Notes: generated from the sequence alone by a model not told the origin. A DNA stretch of 64,000 nucleotides from Euglena gracilis (GCA_039621445.1 CP154955.1:17712691-17776690); one strand, 5' to 3'. Numbered from the stretch's first letter, positions 12,612 through 25,759 are shown. Numbers and translations are program-made.

Positions 12612-13297
12612 CTGCGGCCGAGCAGCAGGACAATGGGGGGGAGGGATGGACGACTTGTGCAAGCTTCTTGAAAACCCCCAGCGGGCGGAGGGAGGGTCCC
12701 ACCCACCCACCCAGCCCGGCGCGGGACCCCCAGGGAGGACCCCCAAAAAATCGGGCCGTCTAAGCCCAATTCCCAGAAACGTTTCGGCACTTCGCGCCGA
12801 AACCCACACCCTGGCTTCCGGCTCGGGACTCCTCCGGGACTCCGGGGGGGGGGGGTCCGTCCCCAAACCCCCCCCAGGGGGTCTTCTGACTTCAACAGAA
12901 GCCTGGTCTGGAGCCCCAAACCCTCCCCCCCCAGTGGAGGGCAGACCCAGTGAGGTGCATTGGTTTCAGACACACAATCTGGGGGGGGGGGGCTATGCGG
13001 ACTCCCACCCGCCCTTCCAGGGCGTTGCCACGCCGTTGAGGTTTCCATGTGGAAAGATACTGTACCTGAGTTGGCATGTCGGGAATGATCTGGTACTTTC
13101 GCAACTTTCACGGATCTTGCCGCAAATTCTGCATGACCAAATATAACGTGCACTATTTTTGTTCCGGGAAAAATATTCATTCAAAAAACTTGGGGTCGCC
13201 GTTTGACCCCCACCGCCCCAAAAGGGTCGTCACTTCCCAGCCGATGAAGTGGCCACCCTCCTGCCAAGCCAAGGAAATCACCTGGGCCCGAACTTTC

Positions 13298-16236
13298 TTA
13301 GGCGGCCGAATTCGCACTTAAGGGTTTTTTCTTTGAAATTGGCGTATTTGCGCAAATTTACAATTTTTACAAAATATCTGGGACCCAATACCCCGACACA
13401 CAGAAAACAGTTTATAAACTGTTACACCCCCCTGTTTGAGGGTTGTAACCCCAGGTGGTTTGGTACGCATGTTGCTTAGTGACTGATGCAAAGAGGGCCA
13501 AGGGTGAGACTGGTGCAGACGGATGTGAAACAGGTTGGAAGCACACACCCGCTGTTACAACACTTGGAACTGGTGCTGACGTGCTGACTGAACTGGCTTG
13601 GATACTACCGCCACCTGATACCACATACCACAGACCACATACCACAGACTACGTCAGCCAGCCATCACGCAACTAATGTCTGTTTGTGGGCGCATTTGCG
13701 GGCACAAACAACTTTTTGTTTGTGGGCGCAATTGCGTGCACATACCGCAAAATGATAAAGTTAAAATGACATGTTTGAAATAAATTTGTTTGTGCGCGCA
13801 AATGCGCACCAACATCTTGGGAAACTGGTATGGGGATGGTTTGTGCAATGGGAGGCAACAAACAACATGTCTTTGTCAAAGCACACTGATGAGTACCATG
13901 ACCCTACGAGGTTTTTGAACGTGATAGGCGTGTTGGTGCGCGCATTTGTGCCCATAAACACAATTGTGTTTGTGGGTGCAAATGCGCGCACCAACATTGA
14001 ATCATTCACTTCAAAATGGTGCGTTTCAGCAAGCCTTAGCGCACGCAAACAAAATTGTGTTTGTGCGCGCAAATGCGCGCACCAACACACATCAATTTTG
14101 CGATACCATCTCCTTGTCCATTACGGCTGGCGAACACAATTCCACATGACAAGCATTGTTTTGCATGACGATTTCGTGGTGATGAAATTTGTGGTGAGAG
14201 GTCGTGTGTAATGTTCACTTGAACACGGCATCTGATGGCGAAAATTTGCCTGCCTTACGTGTGTACATTTGCACTGCTGTTCCCCGGCCCACACGGCCGT
14301 TTGTTTGGGCCTCGTCAGTTTGGCAATTATGTGTAATGAATTGATGACGTGCAACGACCTGTGACTGTTCGACACCTTTTCTGCAACAGTATTGCGTTAC
14401 AAGACGACAAAATCTGGTACCCAAAACACCCGGGATGTGTCGGGCCGGAGTCCGTTTTCTGGTTATCCTCCGCCATTTTTCCCTTGAAAAACGTAAAACA
14501 CACCATTTTTTGTGCAAAATTTGTGGGGAGTGATCCCACCGCTTTATGCCACCAATCCAGTGGTAAAGGTTCAACAAATCCTTGCACCCAAAGTGGCAGG
14601 TGTCTGAGGGCTGCCTTTCTCCAGCTGCCGGTTGCCATGCATTGGCACCATGCGTCCCCCCAATCCCCACGCCCCAGTCGCGGGGAATAACGTGGCCGCT
14701 AAAGCTGGGTGTTGTTGCACCGGGGAGGTCGATTCCAGCCTGGTGGGTGCTTAAGCATCAGCAGCTGATGCGGCTGCAACAGTGGAGCCCAGGCCGCAGG
14801 CCAGTGGCAGGGCCCTTGGGATCCTAAAATTGGTGCGGCGGACGTCCGCCGTTATCGGGTGGCTGCGCACCCACTTTCCATCTTTTGTGGGACCTGTCAA
14901 TGGACCAGAAACGGCACCCAAATACCATGCACCGGAGGAGATGGTGTAGTCATTTGGGTTGAACCCCCTTCAGAAGCCACTAAAGGTAGCTGTTGGAGGG
15001 CCAAATGAAGCCGCCTTTTATCACTCCATTGGTGGGTCATTTGCGCATCTGCGCGTATCACGTTGTTTGTGGGCACAAATGCGCAAATGAACCAGATGAA
15101 AATTGCACAAATTTTTTTATTGCTGTTCATTTGCACATTTGCACACACAAACAACGTGATGCGCGCATTGGCGCACATGAACCACATCTGCTGCTGATGT
15201 TTGACAATTGTGTTTCTGCCACACCCTTCTTCTTTGTGTTTATGCGCGCATTTGCGCCCACCAACACAAACTGTGTTGGCGGGCGCAAATGCGCGCATAA
15301 ACGTAATTTAATTTGTGTGCGCATTTGCGCACTTAAGCTTGGGTCGTTGACAAACAGTGTGACAAACCCACCAAAATATGTTTCTGGACGGCCCGCTGGT
15401 CCACGCCGTCACGCTGTCACGGCCCCTTTGTCACGCCGTTTATCGATGGCGTCAGTTCATGGGGGCTAAAGCCCCACCCTAGAAGTAAAAAAAATTGTGT
15501 TTATTTGCGCAAATGCGCGTACCAACATAAATATGTTTGTGCGAGCATTTGCGCAAATAAACAAAATTTTGTCCTTCTAGGGTTGGGCTTTTTCCGCTGG
15601 GTTCTTTGCTACAAAACTGGTTGTGCGGATCCCGGGGTGTAAATTGGGTGGGAGACACCCGTCCCTTTCATTCCCTGCGGACCCTACCCCTCTCTGCGCT
15701 TCTTCCCCTCTGCGCTTCCCTTGCCAAACGCCCCGCACTTACCTTCCTTCCCCTGCGTCCTTCCCACCGGCTCGGTCACACCACACCCACACACCCCGGC
15801 ACTCCCTCCCCACATTTTAACAAACAACCCCGAAACTACACACTGACGCGCCGGAAGCAAAGCAGTCTGGCAAAAACCCAGGACGCACACCGCCGGCAGC
15901 TCGGGGATACCCAGGGAAACAGCCGAAATGAGCAACAAGGGCAGCAAAGGTCCCATTCCATTCCTGTTTTTGTTGTGTTTTTTTCCCGCTTCTAGGGGGG
16001 GAAGGTTCCGGGGGTTTCGACATGCAAAGTCCATTTCCGTATCCCCTAAAAACACCATTTTTGCCAAAGTCCCAGGGGTCACACTGCCAAAAACAGAATT
16101 TTGCTCACTTTTAGAACTCTCTTGTCACCGTGTTTTCAAACCCCCCGTAGCCACACAGCCAAAATCAAAAAAATCAGAAATTTGCGCAAATGCTCAAATC
16201 AACATAAAAAAGCTTAAGTGCGAATCCGGCCTAAGG
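13298..16236. mobile_element. Non-autonomous element with CTTAGGC/CTTAAG inverted ends and GCGC palindrome array
   Basis: The left end reads CTTAGGCGGCCGAATTCGCA then CTTAAG (about 13298-13321). The right end, read inverted from about 16235, is CTTAGGCCGGATTCGCACTT then AAG. Between them, at 13340-16200, are a dozen or more palindromic units centred on GCGCAAATGCGC or GCGCATTTGCGC, often as TTGTGCGCGCAAATGCGCGC followed by ACCAACA. Several are paired head to head (about 13932-14000, 15232-15302, 15497-15563). No transposase-like ORF is visible. Flanking CTTT/GCTTT could be a target duplication but is not exact. Some of the interior could be older sequence. Confidence 0.6.
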
Positions 16237-17134
16237 CTTTGACAGTGCTGCCACCTGGGTGTGGTCTCGCTCACGTGTGATAACTTCTTGGGGGGGTTAT
16301 GTGACAGGTCTTGCGCAATCTCTCCAACATTGTCACTGGCTCAGAGGCATTTCCTTGCAAGAAGCAACAATCTCTCACAAACACCACGAAGCACCATTGT
16401 TGGATCATCTGGGACACAAAAAAACTTGAGGCCTAAGCCCCGCCGCCCGGTTCAGAAAATTCCTTTTTCCGGCCACTACCTCTTTCCAGCCAGTCTGCTG
16501 GACCCGTGATCGTTAAGGTATTCCTGCTGGCAGGAAGTGCAAGCTTGCATCGGGTTTGCACTCAGGCGACGATGGCAACCCTCCCATTTGAAATGCCTGC
16601 TGCCCATTCAGTGAGAGAGCTACCAGCTCTGCCAAAACGGTCGATAAATTTGGCACAACACCACTTCTGGGGGGGGGTGGGGGGAGGGAAATCATCCAGC
16701 AGTTTTTTCCAGCCCCTGAGCTGGATGCCCCCCTCGGGGGGGGCCGCCAAATGACACCCTGCGGAATACTTAACTGGGGAGGGGTGGGACCGGCCAACCA
16801 ACGTTATTTTTTAGCCCCCAGAGGTCTGCTGAAATTTATCAGATAAGCTGGATGCATCCAGCTTTTTGGCACACCGGATGCAGGGCGCCAAACTGTGAGC
16901 TCCTGAAACACAGTGAACCCCAAAAAGATGGATTTCGGCCGAAGCCCAATCCTCCCGATAGCCTCACCCAGGAAGGGTTTTCGCCAACCTTGATTATGGA
17001 TATCCTCTTGTAACCCCCGCCCCATGGAACTGCCAGGGAGCACAGCCGGCTCGTAGGCGACAACACGGTGGCACTTTTGACATTTTATCGGGGGCCGGGG
17101 GGTCCCCTACAAATTCACAGCAATTCACAACACA

Positions 17135-18613
17135 CCTCCTTCGGGGGCTTCCCCGCGTCGCTGGTCCCCGCGACGCGGTCCAGCAGCCCCCGGAACGCCT
17201 CGTCGCGTCGCTTCCGCTCCAGGTCCCCCAAGCGGTACTTCGCCAGCCGGGAATCCACAGCCGGCATTCGGCTTCAGCACTGCCCCTCCCCCCTTCAATA
17301 ATACATCCACCAGATGGTAGGCCTGTAGTAGGCCACAAATTTGCTGCCTGCCACCCCCCCCCCCAATCAATGCCCAGCAATCACCAACCTTCTTCCTGTC
17401 CTCTGACTGCTCTGATTGGGGGTGAGCCCGGCTACCCGGGGAATGGCGAACGTTACTGGGCTTGACACCGGGGGGGGGGGGTAAGATGGACACGCTCTTC
17501 CAAGAGGGAAAGAGGGAAGGTCCCCACCCCAACACCGCAGGCCGGGGCCACGAACACCTTCAGCTCCGCCAGCCCCGCTAGGCGGTCCCCGCCGGGGGGC
17601 GGCGGCCAACGGCGGGGCCACCCCCACCCCCGAGACGTCATCACACGCCAGCGAGGCCAAGCCCAGGCGGCAGCACTGTCAAAGCACCAACCCGGGTGAC
17701 TTCCTTGGTTTGGGAAGGTGGCCACTTCATTGGCTGGTACCAAGTGTTTTTCAATATTTTTCCAGAACGGAAGAAGTACATGGGTGTACCTGTGTGTACT
17801 GGGGAGACACCCGCAACGACCGGCCGCCGCCCCACCATTGGCACAGAACGGCTGCTCTGTCACAGCGCGTAGCAGGTCCTCATGCACCCGCTGGTCCAGC
17901 TGGCGGCTCTCGTGGCGGCAGAGCCCCGGCCGGCCCGGCCGGAAGGGCCTCATTCTCACTTGCCCAACCCACCCAAGAAGTTGCGTTGCAAGGGGAAATG
18001 TCTCACCAAGGCGACAATTTCCAATGCAACAAGCCAGTCGGTCCCAGGCCAAGAGACAACGACAACGTTCAGGGTGGTACCGACTACCCCCCCCCAAGTG
18101 GGAAGTGATCGCCGAACAGATCAGCCCGTTCAGGATCTCCGCAGCTTCACAACTTCTCATACCGACAGGTCTGGGACCAAACACCCTGACAGTTTCCCAC
18201 GCAAGACCCGGGCAATTTCTTGGGCGTAAAAAACTTAATGGGGTGGGGTGGGTGGGAACCTCATGGCTCTAGGTAGTGTAAGACCTGGCTACCTTCAGAA
18301 TTCACCCGCAGAGAATGGCATTGTTATGGGACTCCCAGAGAATCACCATTCTGTGCCGAGATTCTGTTGATGGGGAAAGAGTTGGTGCCTTCACTGTACA
18401 GCTTTTCCGACAAGAAAGCAGGTATCAGCTAAAATTTGGAAATTAGCGTGAGGTGAAACACCCAAAATGCGGGGTGGCCGGGAGGAAAGCGTTACGGCGG
18501 CGGTCCCTGGGTAGGCGGGCTGGAGCAGGGTCCTTGCCATCGACAGCCATTCCCGAAGCGCGTTGCTCTCGCTCGGCTTGGATTCCTCGGGTGCTACCTC
18601 GCCTCCATCCCGT
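17135..18613 (-). CDS. Orphan exons of an unidentified gene
   Basis: In coding order: 18496-~18613 ('EESKPSESNALREWLSMART', donor GTAACG), 17836-~17955 ('CRHESRQLDQRVHEDLLRAV', donor AATG|GTGGGG), ~17632-17680 ('CCRLGLASLACDDVSG', acceptor GCTTTGACAG, donor GGG|GTGGGG), ~17540-17580 ('GLAELKVFVAPAC', donor GTGTTG), ~17135-17270 ('RLAKYRLGDLERKRRDEAFR', then 'GLLDRVAGTS', donor GAG|GTGTGT). The last resembles the helix of an FF or charged-helix domain, but not clearly. They may be the C-terminal half of the FHA gene, the N-terminal part of the Lys/Glu-rich gene, or an independent gene. Composition and splice sites make them real exons; function is unknown. Confidence 0.4.
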
Positions 18614-19316
18614 TGCTCAACAACACATTGGGAGCTCATTAATAAAAGCCAGGCTGTCACATTCCTCAACAGTCAGTCAATTCTGACCAAAAACCCAAAA
18701 AAAAACAATGGATGGGTTCAACGGACAACTGCCAAGTGACGAGATGCCCCACACCCCCTTGAGGAGCCTCCGCTGGGTTTCATGGCCTTCAGACCCTGGG
18801 AGGGACGTGCCCACTTCTGGCAAAGCAGGGGGGGGGGGGGGCACAGATCCACACGATCCAGACAATCCAGACGAAGCAAGCACAGACTCCACAGAGATTT
18901 GGATTTGACGTTGTTTTGATTTGATGTTCAATGACGGCTGAGCCTGGGTTGTTTTCGACTTGACCGACTTAATAGAGGAAAAAGGTCTGCCAGGGCTGCG
19001 AAGGCCTGGTCGGACTCCCCACCTGGGAGGTGTGGGGGGGGGGGGGGGCGAAGGCGCCGGAGGAAAAATTTGCTGAAGGAAAACGTTGAACAAAAAATCG
19101 GCGCCACCAAAAATACAGGAAGGCCGTGAAGGGGGGGTATTCGACCCCCCCCCCACCACCCAACACCCATAGGGTTGGGGGGATTCCCGTTCAGCCCTGC
19201 TGATGGGGGAGGCAGCGGATCAGCTGCCTCCCCAGCGAGCATAAGAGCATGCCCCCCCCCCCTGTCCTGTGGCAGTCCCCCAGTCCCTCCGACGCCCGTC
19301 CCCCACCCCCATTGAC

Positions 19317-22300
19317 AGCCATGGGTGGCAGCTCCCCGCCACTGCTCTCCGCTTCCACCGCCCGCGGCCGCTTGGGCTCCGGGGTCTCGGACTGGGGGTC
19401 GCCCGCCGGCCGCTTCTGCGCCCGGCTGGGGGTGCCGTCGGCCCGGGCGGGAGACTGGGGTGCCTTGTGGCAGGGGAAGGTTCTCTCAGGGTGCCACAGA
19501 CCGGAGGAGAGGGGGGGTCTCCCCTCCAACGTGTACCTGCGCCCGAAATCGCTGGTGTGGCTGCAAATCGTGAGCAAACCTGGCTTCTTGTCCAACCAGA
19601 CACACAACGACACGCACACGCACACACACGCACGCACACACACATACGCAAACACATACACACAAACAAACAAACGTACACAAAAAGAATAGAGTCGCCC
19701 CCCCCCCAGGAACCTGACAGGTCGACGGCTGTCGAGACCCTGCTGGTTTCCTGGGTCCCCTCCAGGGAACTTCAGCGGAAATTCCTCCTGACAAGTTGGC
19801 CAGTACCGGGACCCTGACCATCTCCCCAGGGCTATGGAAACATGGCAAACCGGTGTGGGGGGGGATTGGAGGACCGCCCCTTTCGCCTGCGGGGCTGGAG
19901 TCGCCTGCCAGGGGGCCGTCCGCGGCACGTTCCGCCGGCCCGTTCGGTGCCATCTCTGGGGGTGGGGCTGCAGACGGCTGCGGGTGGTTGGGCGGCACCG
20001 CTGTCGTGAGAGCCACCTCCGGGGGATTCCTAACAGCCCAACTCCAGAGGCAGGGGATAGACAAGGGGGATGGGGAGGCGAGGCCCGGGGCGAGGGAATT
20101 TCTGTGCCCCCACCCCTTGGGCAAGGCCAGACAATGTGCCTCCCAATGGGCGTTGGCACGGAGGGCTGGGTCGAAGACATTCCGGAGTCTTCAAAGCTGT
20201 CGGGTACGGCGAGGAGACACATTTTGCCATTGCATTCGGACACATGTGAAACCCACCGAGGGCAGCGTTGCCGCCGCTGGCTTTTCTCAGCCTCGGCATC
20301 GCCCCTGTCCTCCCGTGGGGCTGATGGCTGGCTGCAGGCACCGGCGTCCAGCGGGAGGCAGAGAGCAACCATGCTTGTGCTTACCAACCGGGGGGGGGAG
20401 GGGGGTGGGTGCTATAGGGTGCCTGCCCCTAGCAAGCACCCCCCCCCCCGGGGATAGGGGTCCGGGGGGGACCCAGAAAATTTTCATTGAAAATGGCCTT
20501 TTCCGGGCCCCCGGCGCCTTCGGCGCCGGGGTTGGAGGGGGGTGCCTGCTAGGGGCCAGGCACTCCCCAAAACCCTACCCCCCCCCCGTGGGGGGGGTCG
20601 GATCGGGTGCTATGGGGTGCCTGCCCCTAGCACCCCCCCCTGTGGGGTAGGCACCCGACTAAGCACAAGCCTGAGAGCAACCCTCCTCCCCCCGGACAAA
20701 CTACCACCTTACAATTACAGGGCAGCAAAAACGGAGGCCCAGACAACTCAGCCTACTGTGACAGGTTGGGGGGCACCGGGAACCCTGACAGTTTCGAGAA
20801 AGGTTTGCACTGCAGGTTAGGACGTCTGCCCGTTCCAGGTTTGGTGTTGGGCAGACAAGGGCCCAAAGATTGCGTCACTATTGTTCCCCGTTATTCAGCA
20901 CAATTGCGACGGGTCGACCGGTTCCCTGGGTTTTTCCATCACATTAGGGTACTGCCCCTGGAAAACTGTACAGCGCCCACAGGCCAACGCCTCCCTCCGG
21001 CCGTCTCCCTGGCTGCGCCTCACCACGGTGGGAAGCCGGGCCTGGCTGCCGGGCTGCCCCGCCCCCCTCGGTCTGGGCGGCGGCAGGCGGGGTGGCCCCG
21101 GGGCCGCCCCCATCGCTGACTGATGGCACACAGTGGCGGGCACTCGCCTTCCCCTCACCCAGAGCAGTGGCGTGGCCAAAATGACCAGCAAATTTTTGGG
21201 CGAAATTTTGCTAAAAAAAATGCCACGGGAAAATTTTCGGCGCAAGCTGGCCAGGAAAATCTTTTCACCTTGGGGTTGTGTGCATCCCCTGGCTCCCTTT
21301 GCGGGTGCAAATGGCATATACGCGGCAATTTTTTCAACCTGCCCGCCCCTCCTCCACAATTGTTGACCCCCTTCTGCTGCCAACCACAAGTCCTGATAGT
21401 TCGAAAAAAGGAGAGTCTGGGGTTTAAGTGTGGGTTCCCCTTAAAGGATGTCAGCAAACAGAAACGCCACAGCCCGCGGATGAAAGAGGCCCGCACACCT
21501 CCCCCCGGCACGAGGGTTGAATACCTTCACAGCGGACACTATAACCCGGCCCGGCAGGGAGGCTGACTGTCCCTGGTCTCCAAACACGATGATGACCAGG
21601 GAACACCCCCCACCCCCGGCCTGCGGTCGGCTTCACTACGGGCGAGGTCCCACCGCCGACCGTAAGTGAGAGCCCGGCTGCCCATCGTTGCCCGCCCCCG
21701 CCGCCCCGGCTTCGGCCCCGGCCCCGGCCTCCCCCGCCGCCGCCCGCCCCCGCTCTTCCTCGCGCCGCCGCTCCAGCTCCTGCTCCCTCTCCCGGGCCAG
21801 CCGCTCCAGCCGCTGGCCGGAGGCGCCCGCCCTCAGCCTGGTCGTGACCCAACGGGGGGATGCGTACCCCCTCCAGCGATGGCCCGGTGGACTTGGCCGG
21901 CCAATCCTGGCGAATTGATAAGATACCCCTCATTAAACTGATAAAACACCACAGAAGGCTCCCCAGTGAAGAGAGGGGGGGTTACTGCTATCCAGGTGGT
22001 TGATCGACTAGTCGGCCAACCGAGTTTCAATCCCCTTTGTGTGCAACTGTTCGGAGGCCCGGAGGGAAATAAAGAATCCGTTGTGTCGCATATGCTGTTT
22101 TGTTACATATGCGTAAAAGTAACCATGTTGCGCTTTGTTAAAAAAATATGTCGCGCTTTCATGCAGTGGCTAGTCGACCGGCTAGTCAATCAACTAGTCC
22201 ATCGACAAGCCAGTGCCCCCCCACACTAATGCTTGGGCCCAATTAAAACGAACACCCCCCCCCCAATTATGAATGCCTCTCATACAAAACAACACATTGG

Positions 22301-23282
22301 TGGATTTCCGCGGACCCAGAAGAAGTGGGTGGGCCAAGTGCAGAACTAAAGCGTTCAGGCAGGAAATAAAAATGAAACACAAGCGAATGGATGAGACCGA
22401 ACAAATGATGCGATATGGTGTCATGGGACCTTCACAAAAATACCAACCGTCTTGAAGAAGGGGGGGGTCACCATTTCATACGGTGGAACGAAACCAACTG
22501 AGTGTGACCCATAGCTCTCACTGAGGACCCGGAGCCCCTCTCAAGCCAGTGTGACACGGGGGGGGGGGGGGGGGGCGGGTCCAAGACCCAACAGGGCGGC
22601 GGCCGCCTCGGCCCAACTCCAGCCGCTCCATCCGCTCCTCCTCCTCTCGCTCCTGCTCTTCCCGGCGCCGGGCCTCCTCCGCCTGCCGCTCCCGCTCCTC
22701 CCGCTCCCGTCGCGCGCGCTCCTCCGCCTCCTTGGCCTTCGCCTGGTCCTTCCCCGCGGGGGGGGGGGGGGGGGGGGGGTGCCCGATGGAGCAAACAGAT
22801 GCCCGCCTGTGATTGCAAATCTACCAAACTATATATATAATATAAAAATATATATTATAATATACATATATATGTATATATATGTATTTGTAGGGATATA
22901 TATATATAATATATATACATATATATGGCAGCAAGCTACTACTTGGCCCCCCGGGGCAGTCAATTTTTTTGTGTTAATGATGGAATAGGGTTAGGTGCGC
23001 GACTTAGGGTTAGGTTAGGCTTAATTTGTACACCTAACACCCGTCTATAAGTTAGGCCTAACCCTAACCCTAAGTCGCACACCTAACCCTATTCCATCAT
23101 TAACGCAAAAAAACAACTACTATTTTGACCCCCTGGAGCTACCACTTGCCCCCCCCAGGGGGGCCAAGTAGTAGCTTGCTGCCATATATATACATATACA
23201 TACATACATACTTATACATATACATACATACATATATATACATACATACATATATATATTTCTTTATATATGTATATATGTA

Positions 23283-23341
<59 letters not shown>

Positions 23342-25085
23342 GAAGACCTTTGGCAGATGCACGGCGACGACATATACTTTCGAAGGGACAGACCAACAGA
23401 GATAGGCCTCACAGGGAGGGGGTTGATTGTGGGACTGGTGTGGCACGTCGAAACCTGGCCGCAATTTAAATGCCCTGCCCCGCCCCCGGGAAGTTGCCGC
23501 CTGAGAATGACAAGTCAGCGGACACGGGACCAGAATGTTTAAGTCCCAAGAGGTAGGTACATAACACATATCGGGCGACGGGTCCCCCGCCACACAGGCG
23601 GAAGGGGCACGCAGGCCAAGCCATCGGGCAGGCGGCGGACGGGCTCGGCAGCAGGGGCGGGGGTAGCCACCTTGCCGGACCGGGTTGGGGCGATCAGGAC
23701 GGTGGCCAGCGGGGGTTCGGCCCCGGGCCGGTGCAGCACGTACGTCCGGGAGCTCTCCCCGGGCTGCAGGCGGTCGCCGGGCTGGATCTTGGTTGGGACC
23801 GGGGCCCCATTTGAAATTGCCTGGATGTGGGGGGGTGAGGTCTCTCACACACAGACACACCACACCCACGCACAAAAACAGACACCCACACCCACACGTA
23901 CAAACAAAGACACACCAAGACTCACAGACAAACGCACCCGCACACCCACCCATGCACCCACCCACCCACCCACCCACACACATACACACCCACACACATA
24001 CACACATACAGACACCCCACACTCAAACATGCAAACACATCATCAGGATCAGAGCTGCACTGTGCCACAGGCAGAGATTCACCTGGCGACCCCACTCGGG
24101 GGGGGGGGGCATTTTTCTCGGCCCAAAACACCCACTTTTTCCTCTCTCGGAAAACGACCCCCCCACGATACCCCCGTCAGGGGGGCCCTGACCCAGGGGG
24201 TCAACCTACACACCCACCCACCCACCCAATGCCCACCCAAAAAGCCAAACACCCTTTGAAATTATTCCGGCCGGGCCTTCGGTTGGGACAAAGACTGACC
24301 CATGGCATACCTCACCACACCCCCTCTCTGCCAGGGGGGGGGGGGTTCCAGCAGCCCTCACCCACCCACCCACTTTCCCACCCCTGGGGGGGGCACACAA
24401 GTGTTAAATGAATCCATTGCCATGAGCCAGCACAGAGCCGCATCACAGCCCATCACATCACCGATTTTGGTGAGAAAGGGGGTGCCAGGCGGGGTGTTGG
24501 GCGGCAGCCGCGTGCCGTTCAGCTTGGTGCCGTGGCTAGAGTCGAGGTCCACCACAAAGCAGGTGCCGTTGTTGCTGGCCAGGGGGGACCGCGCAGTGCG
24601 AGAACGAACCTTTGAACCTGCGGCGGTCATGAGGTTTGCTTGTCATGTGCCTTGTCATGGCGCAGCTGTGGCGGTCGTGGAGGTCCGCTTGCAGGCTGGG
24701 CATTGCCGGGATCCGGGATGCGTGGCCCGGGATCTTCTGTGTGGGGCTGTGGTCCGATGCACCACCAGATGAACCATGCAACACCCGTGGATGGCGCGGC
24801 CGGATCCAGATGTCGCTTCATAACCGGGAATCCAGGGCTGGAGAAAGGCTGCCGCAGGCCCCTCACAGTGATACCCTGATTCCTGCACGCCAGATGGCAC
24901 GGAAGGGGGGAGTTGGGGCTGCCCTGTGTGTGGTGCACGACGGCGAAGTGGACCCGGGAGATGGTGCGGTGGGAGAGGACGAAGTCCACCACGCTGTCCA
25001 GCCGCCCGAAGAGAAAGTACGGGTCCTCGTCCAGGTCGTGCTTGTCCACCACCTGGCCACCCTTCACCACGTCCGCCCCAGACCC
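19317..25085 (-). CDS. FHA-domain protein with charged coiled coil (NIPP1/kanadaptin-like)
   Basis: FHA domains bind phosphothreonine; NIPP1 and kanadaptin are nuclear FHA proteins linked to PP1 and mRNA processing. Exons in coding order: ~24935-25085 ('[20 protein letters not shown]', '[20 protein letters not shown]', 'RVHFAVVHH'), 24462-24574 ('[20 protein letters not shown]'), 23671-23820 ('[20 protein letters not shown]'), ~22590-22750 ('[15 protein letters not shown]' and '[20 protein letters not shown]'), ~21690-21845 ('[20 protein letters not shown]'), 21024-21119 (Gly/Pro/Ala-rich), ~19877-20028 (Pro/Ala-rich), 19317-19454 ('[20 protein letters not shown]', a nuclear-localisation-like cluster). 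The FHA core residues GR, SRxH and SHGTxLNG are all present. Phase across the first two FHA introns does not close with the donors I chose, so those edges are approximate. The start codon is not fixed. Confidence 0.7.
19600..19685. repeat. (CA)n-rich tract
   Basis: CACA/CACG dinucleotides with ACAAACAA units lie within an intron of the FHA gene, immediately upstream (in coding direction) of its last recognised exon. Confidence 0.8.
20385..20660. repeat. Composite repeat with duplicated and inverted GGTGCCTGCCCCTAGCA
   Basis: GGTGCTATAGGGTGCCTGCC then CCTAGCA (about 20407) recurs at about 20607. Between them an inverted version, GTGCCTGCTAGGGGCCAGGC, lies at about 20543. A perfect hairpin GGCGCCTTCGGCGCC sits at about 20512-20530. 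This is probably a nested pair of intronic repeats. Confidence 0.6.
22810..23345. mobile_element. Long palindromic foldback element with TTAGGG stems inside a TA microsatellite
   Basis: The core palindrome is about 22926-23186. The left arm starts ATGGCAGCAAGCTACTACTT GG and carries GATGGAATAGGGTTAGGTGC and ACTTAGGGTTAGG. The right arm is the near-perfect inverse, ending AAGTAGTAGCTTGCTGCCAT. TA/TACA microsatellite flanks both sides (22830-22925 and 23187-23338), including a long (TA)n at 23292-23338. The arms are about 100 bp and the centre carries AATTTGTACACCTAACACCC. It lies in an intron of the FHA gene. Confidence 0.75.
23850..24035. repeat. CACA/CCCA microsatellite
   Basis: Degenerate ACACCCAC and CACACATACA repeats lie in the intron between the second and third FHA exons. 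Confidence 0.8.
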
Positions 25086-25759
25086 CTGGGCCACTTCGGG
25101 GGTGACAAGAGGTGCTGAGGGGGCCTACCCCCCACCCTCCACAATTTTTTCCACCAGGGGGGAGGTCGCTGCCACTCTGGAAATAACCTGTGACTCAGTT
25201 TATTTTTTGATAGCCAGTCAGTCACTGACCCCCCTCCCCCCGGAGTTTGGTCATTCTGGGGTCCAAGGCGAAAATGACCACAAATGTGAAGAATATGGCC
25301 AAAGAAATTCTGGAGTATTCGGAGCCGTATCACTTTGGTGGGTTTTTTTGCTGATCCCCCCCAGGGGGAGGGCAAAAATCAGTCAGTCACTCTGAAAAAA
25401 CTCAGTCACTCAGCCATGGGGTGAGGGCACAGAGTCCCGGCCGAATCGGACACCCCGTTGAGGGCGACCTGCCCAGGCCGGAACCAGGGCCTTTCCCGTG
25501 CTGCACAGGCCGTTTGGAGGTTTTGTAGGGGCAAATTTATCAAGTTTCAGTAGGTGGCAAGTTTGGCACTGGCATCAAAATCTTGATGGCAGGCGTCTGG
25601 CCCTTCCCGATCACCTGTCACAAATTGGGGGGGGGGATGCCACCCTGAACCCCCCAAAGACATGAACACCAATTTTGTTGCAACAAAAACGAATTACGCT
25701 TTTTGAAGACGCGATAATGACTATTTTTCTCATTAAGTTTATGTGTACATACGTAAATG

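Noticed and set aside
13678-15565. Clustered GCGC palindromes as a plasmid or replication-origin iteron array
   Set aside because: Units are unevenly spaced, vary in orientation and lie within an element with inverted ends in intron-rich eukaryotic DNA.
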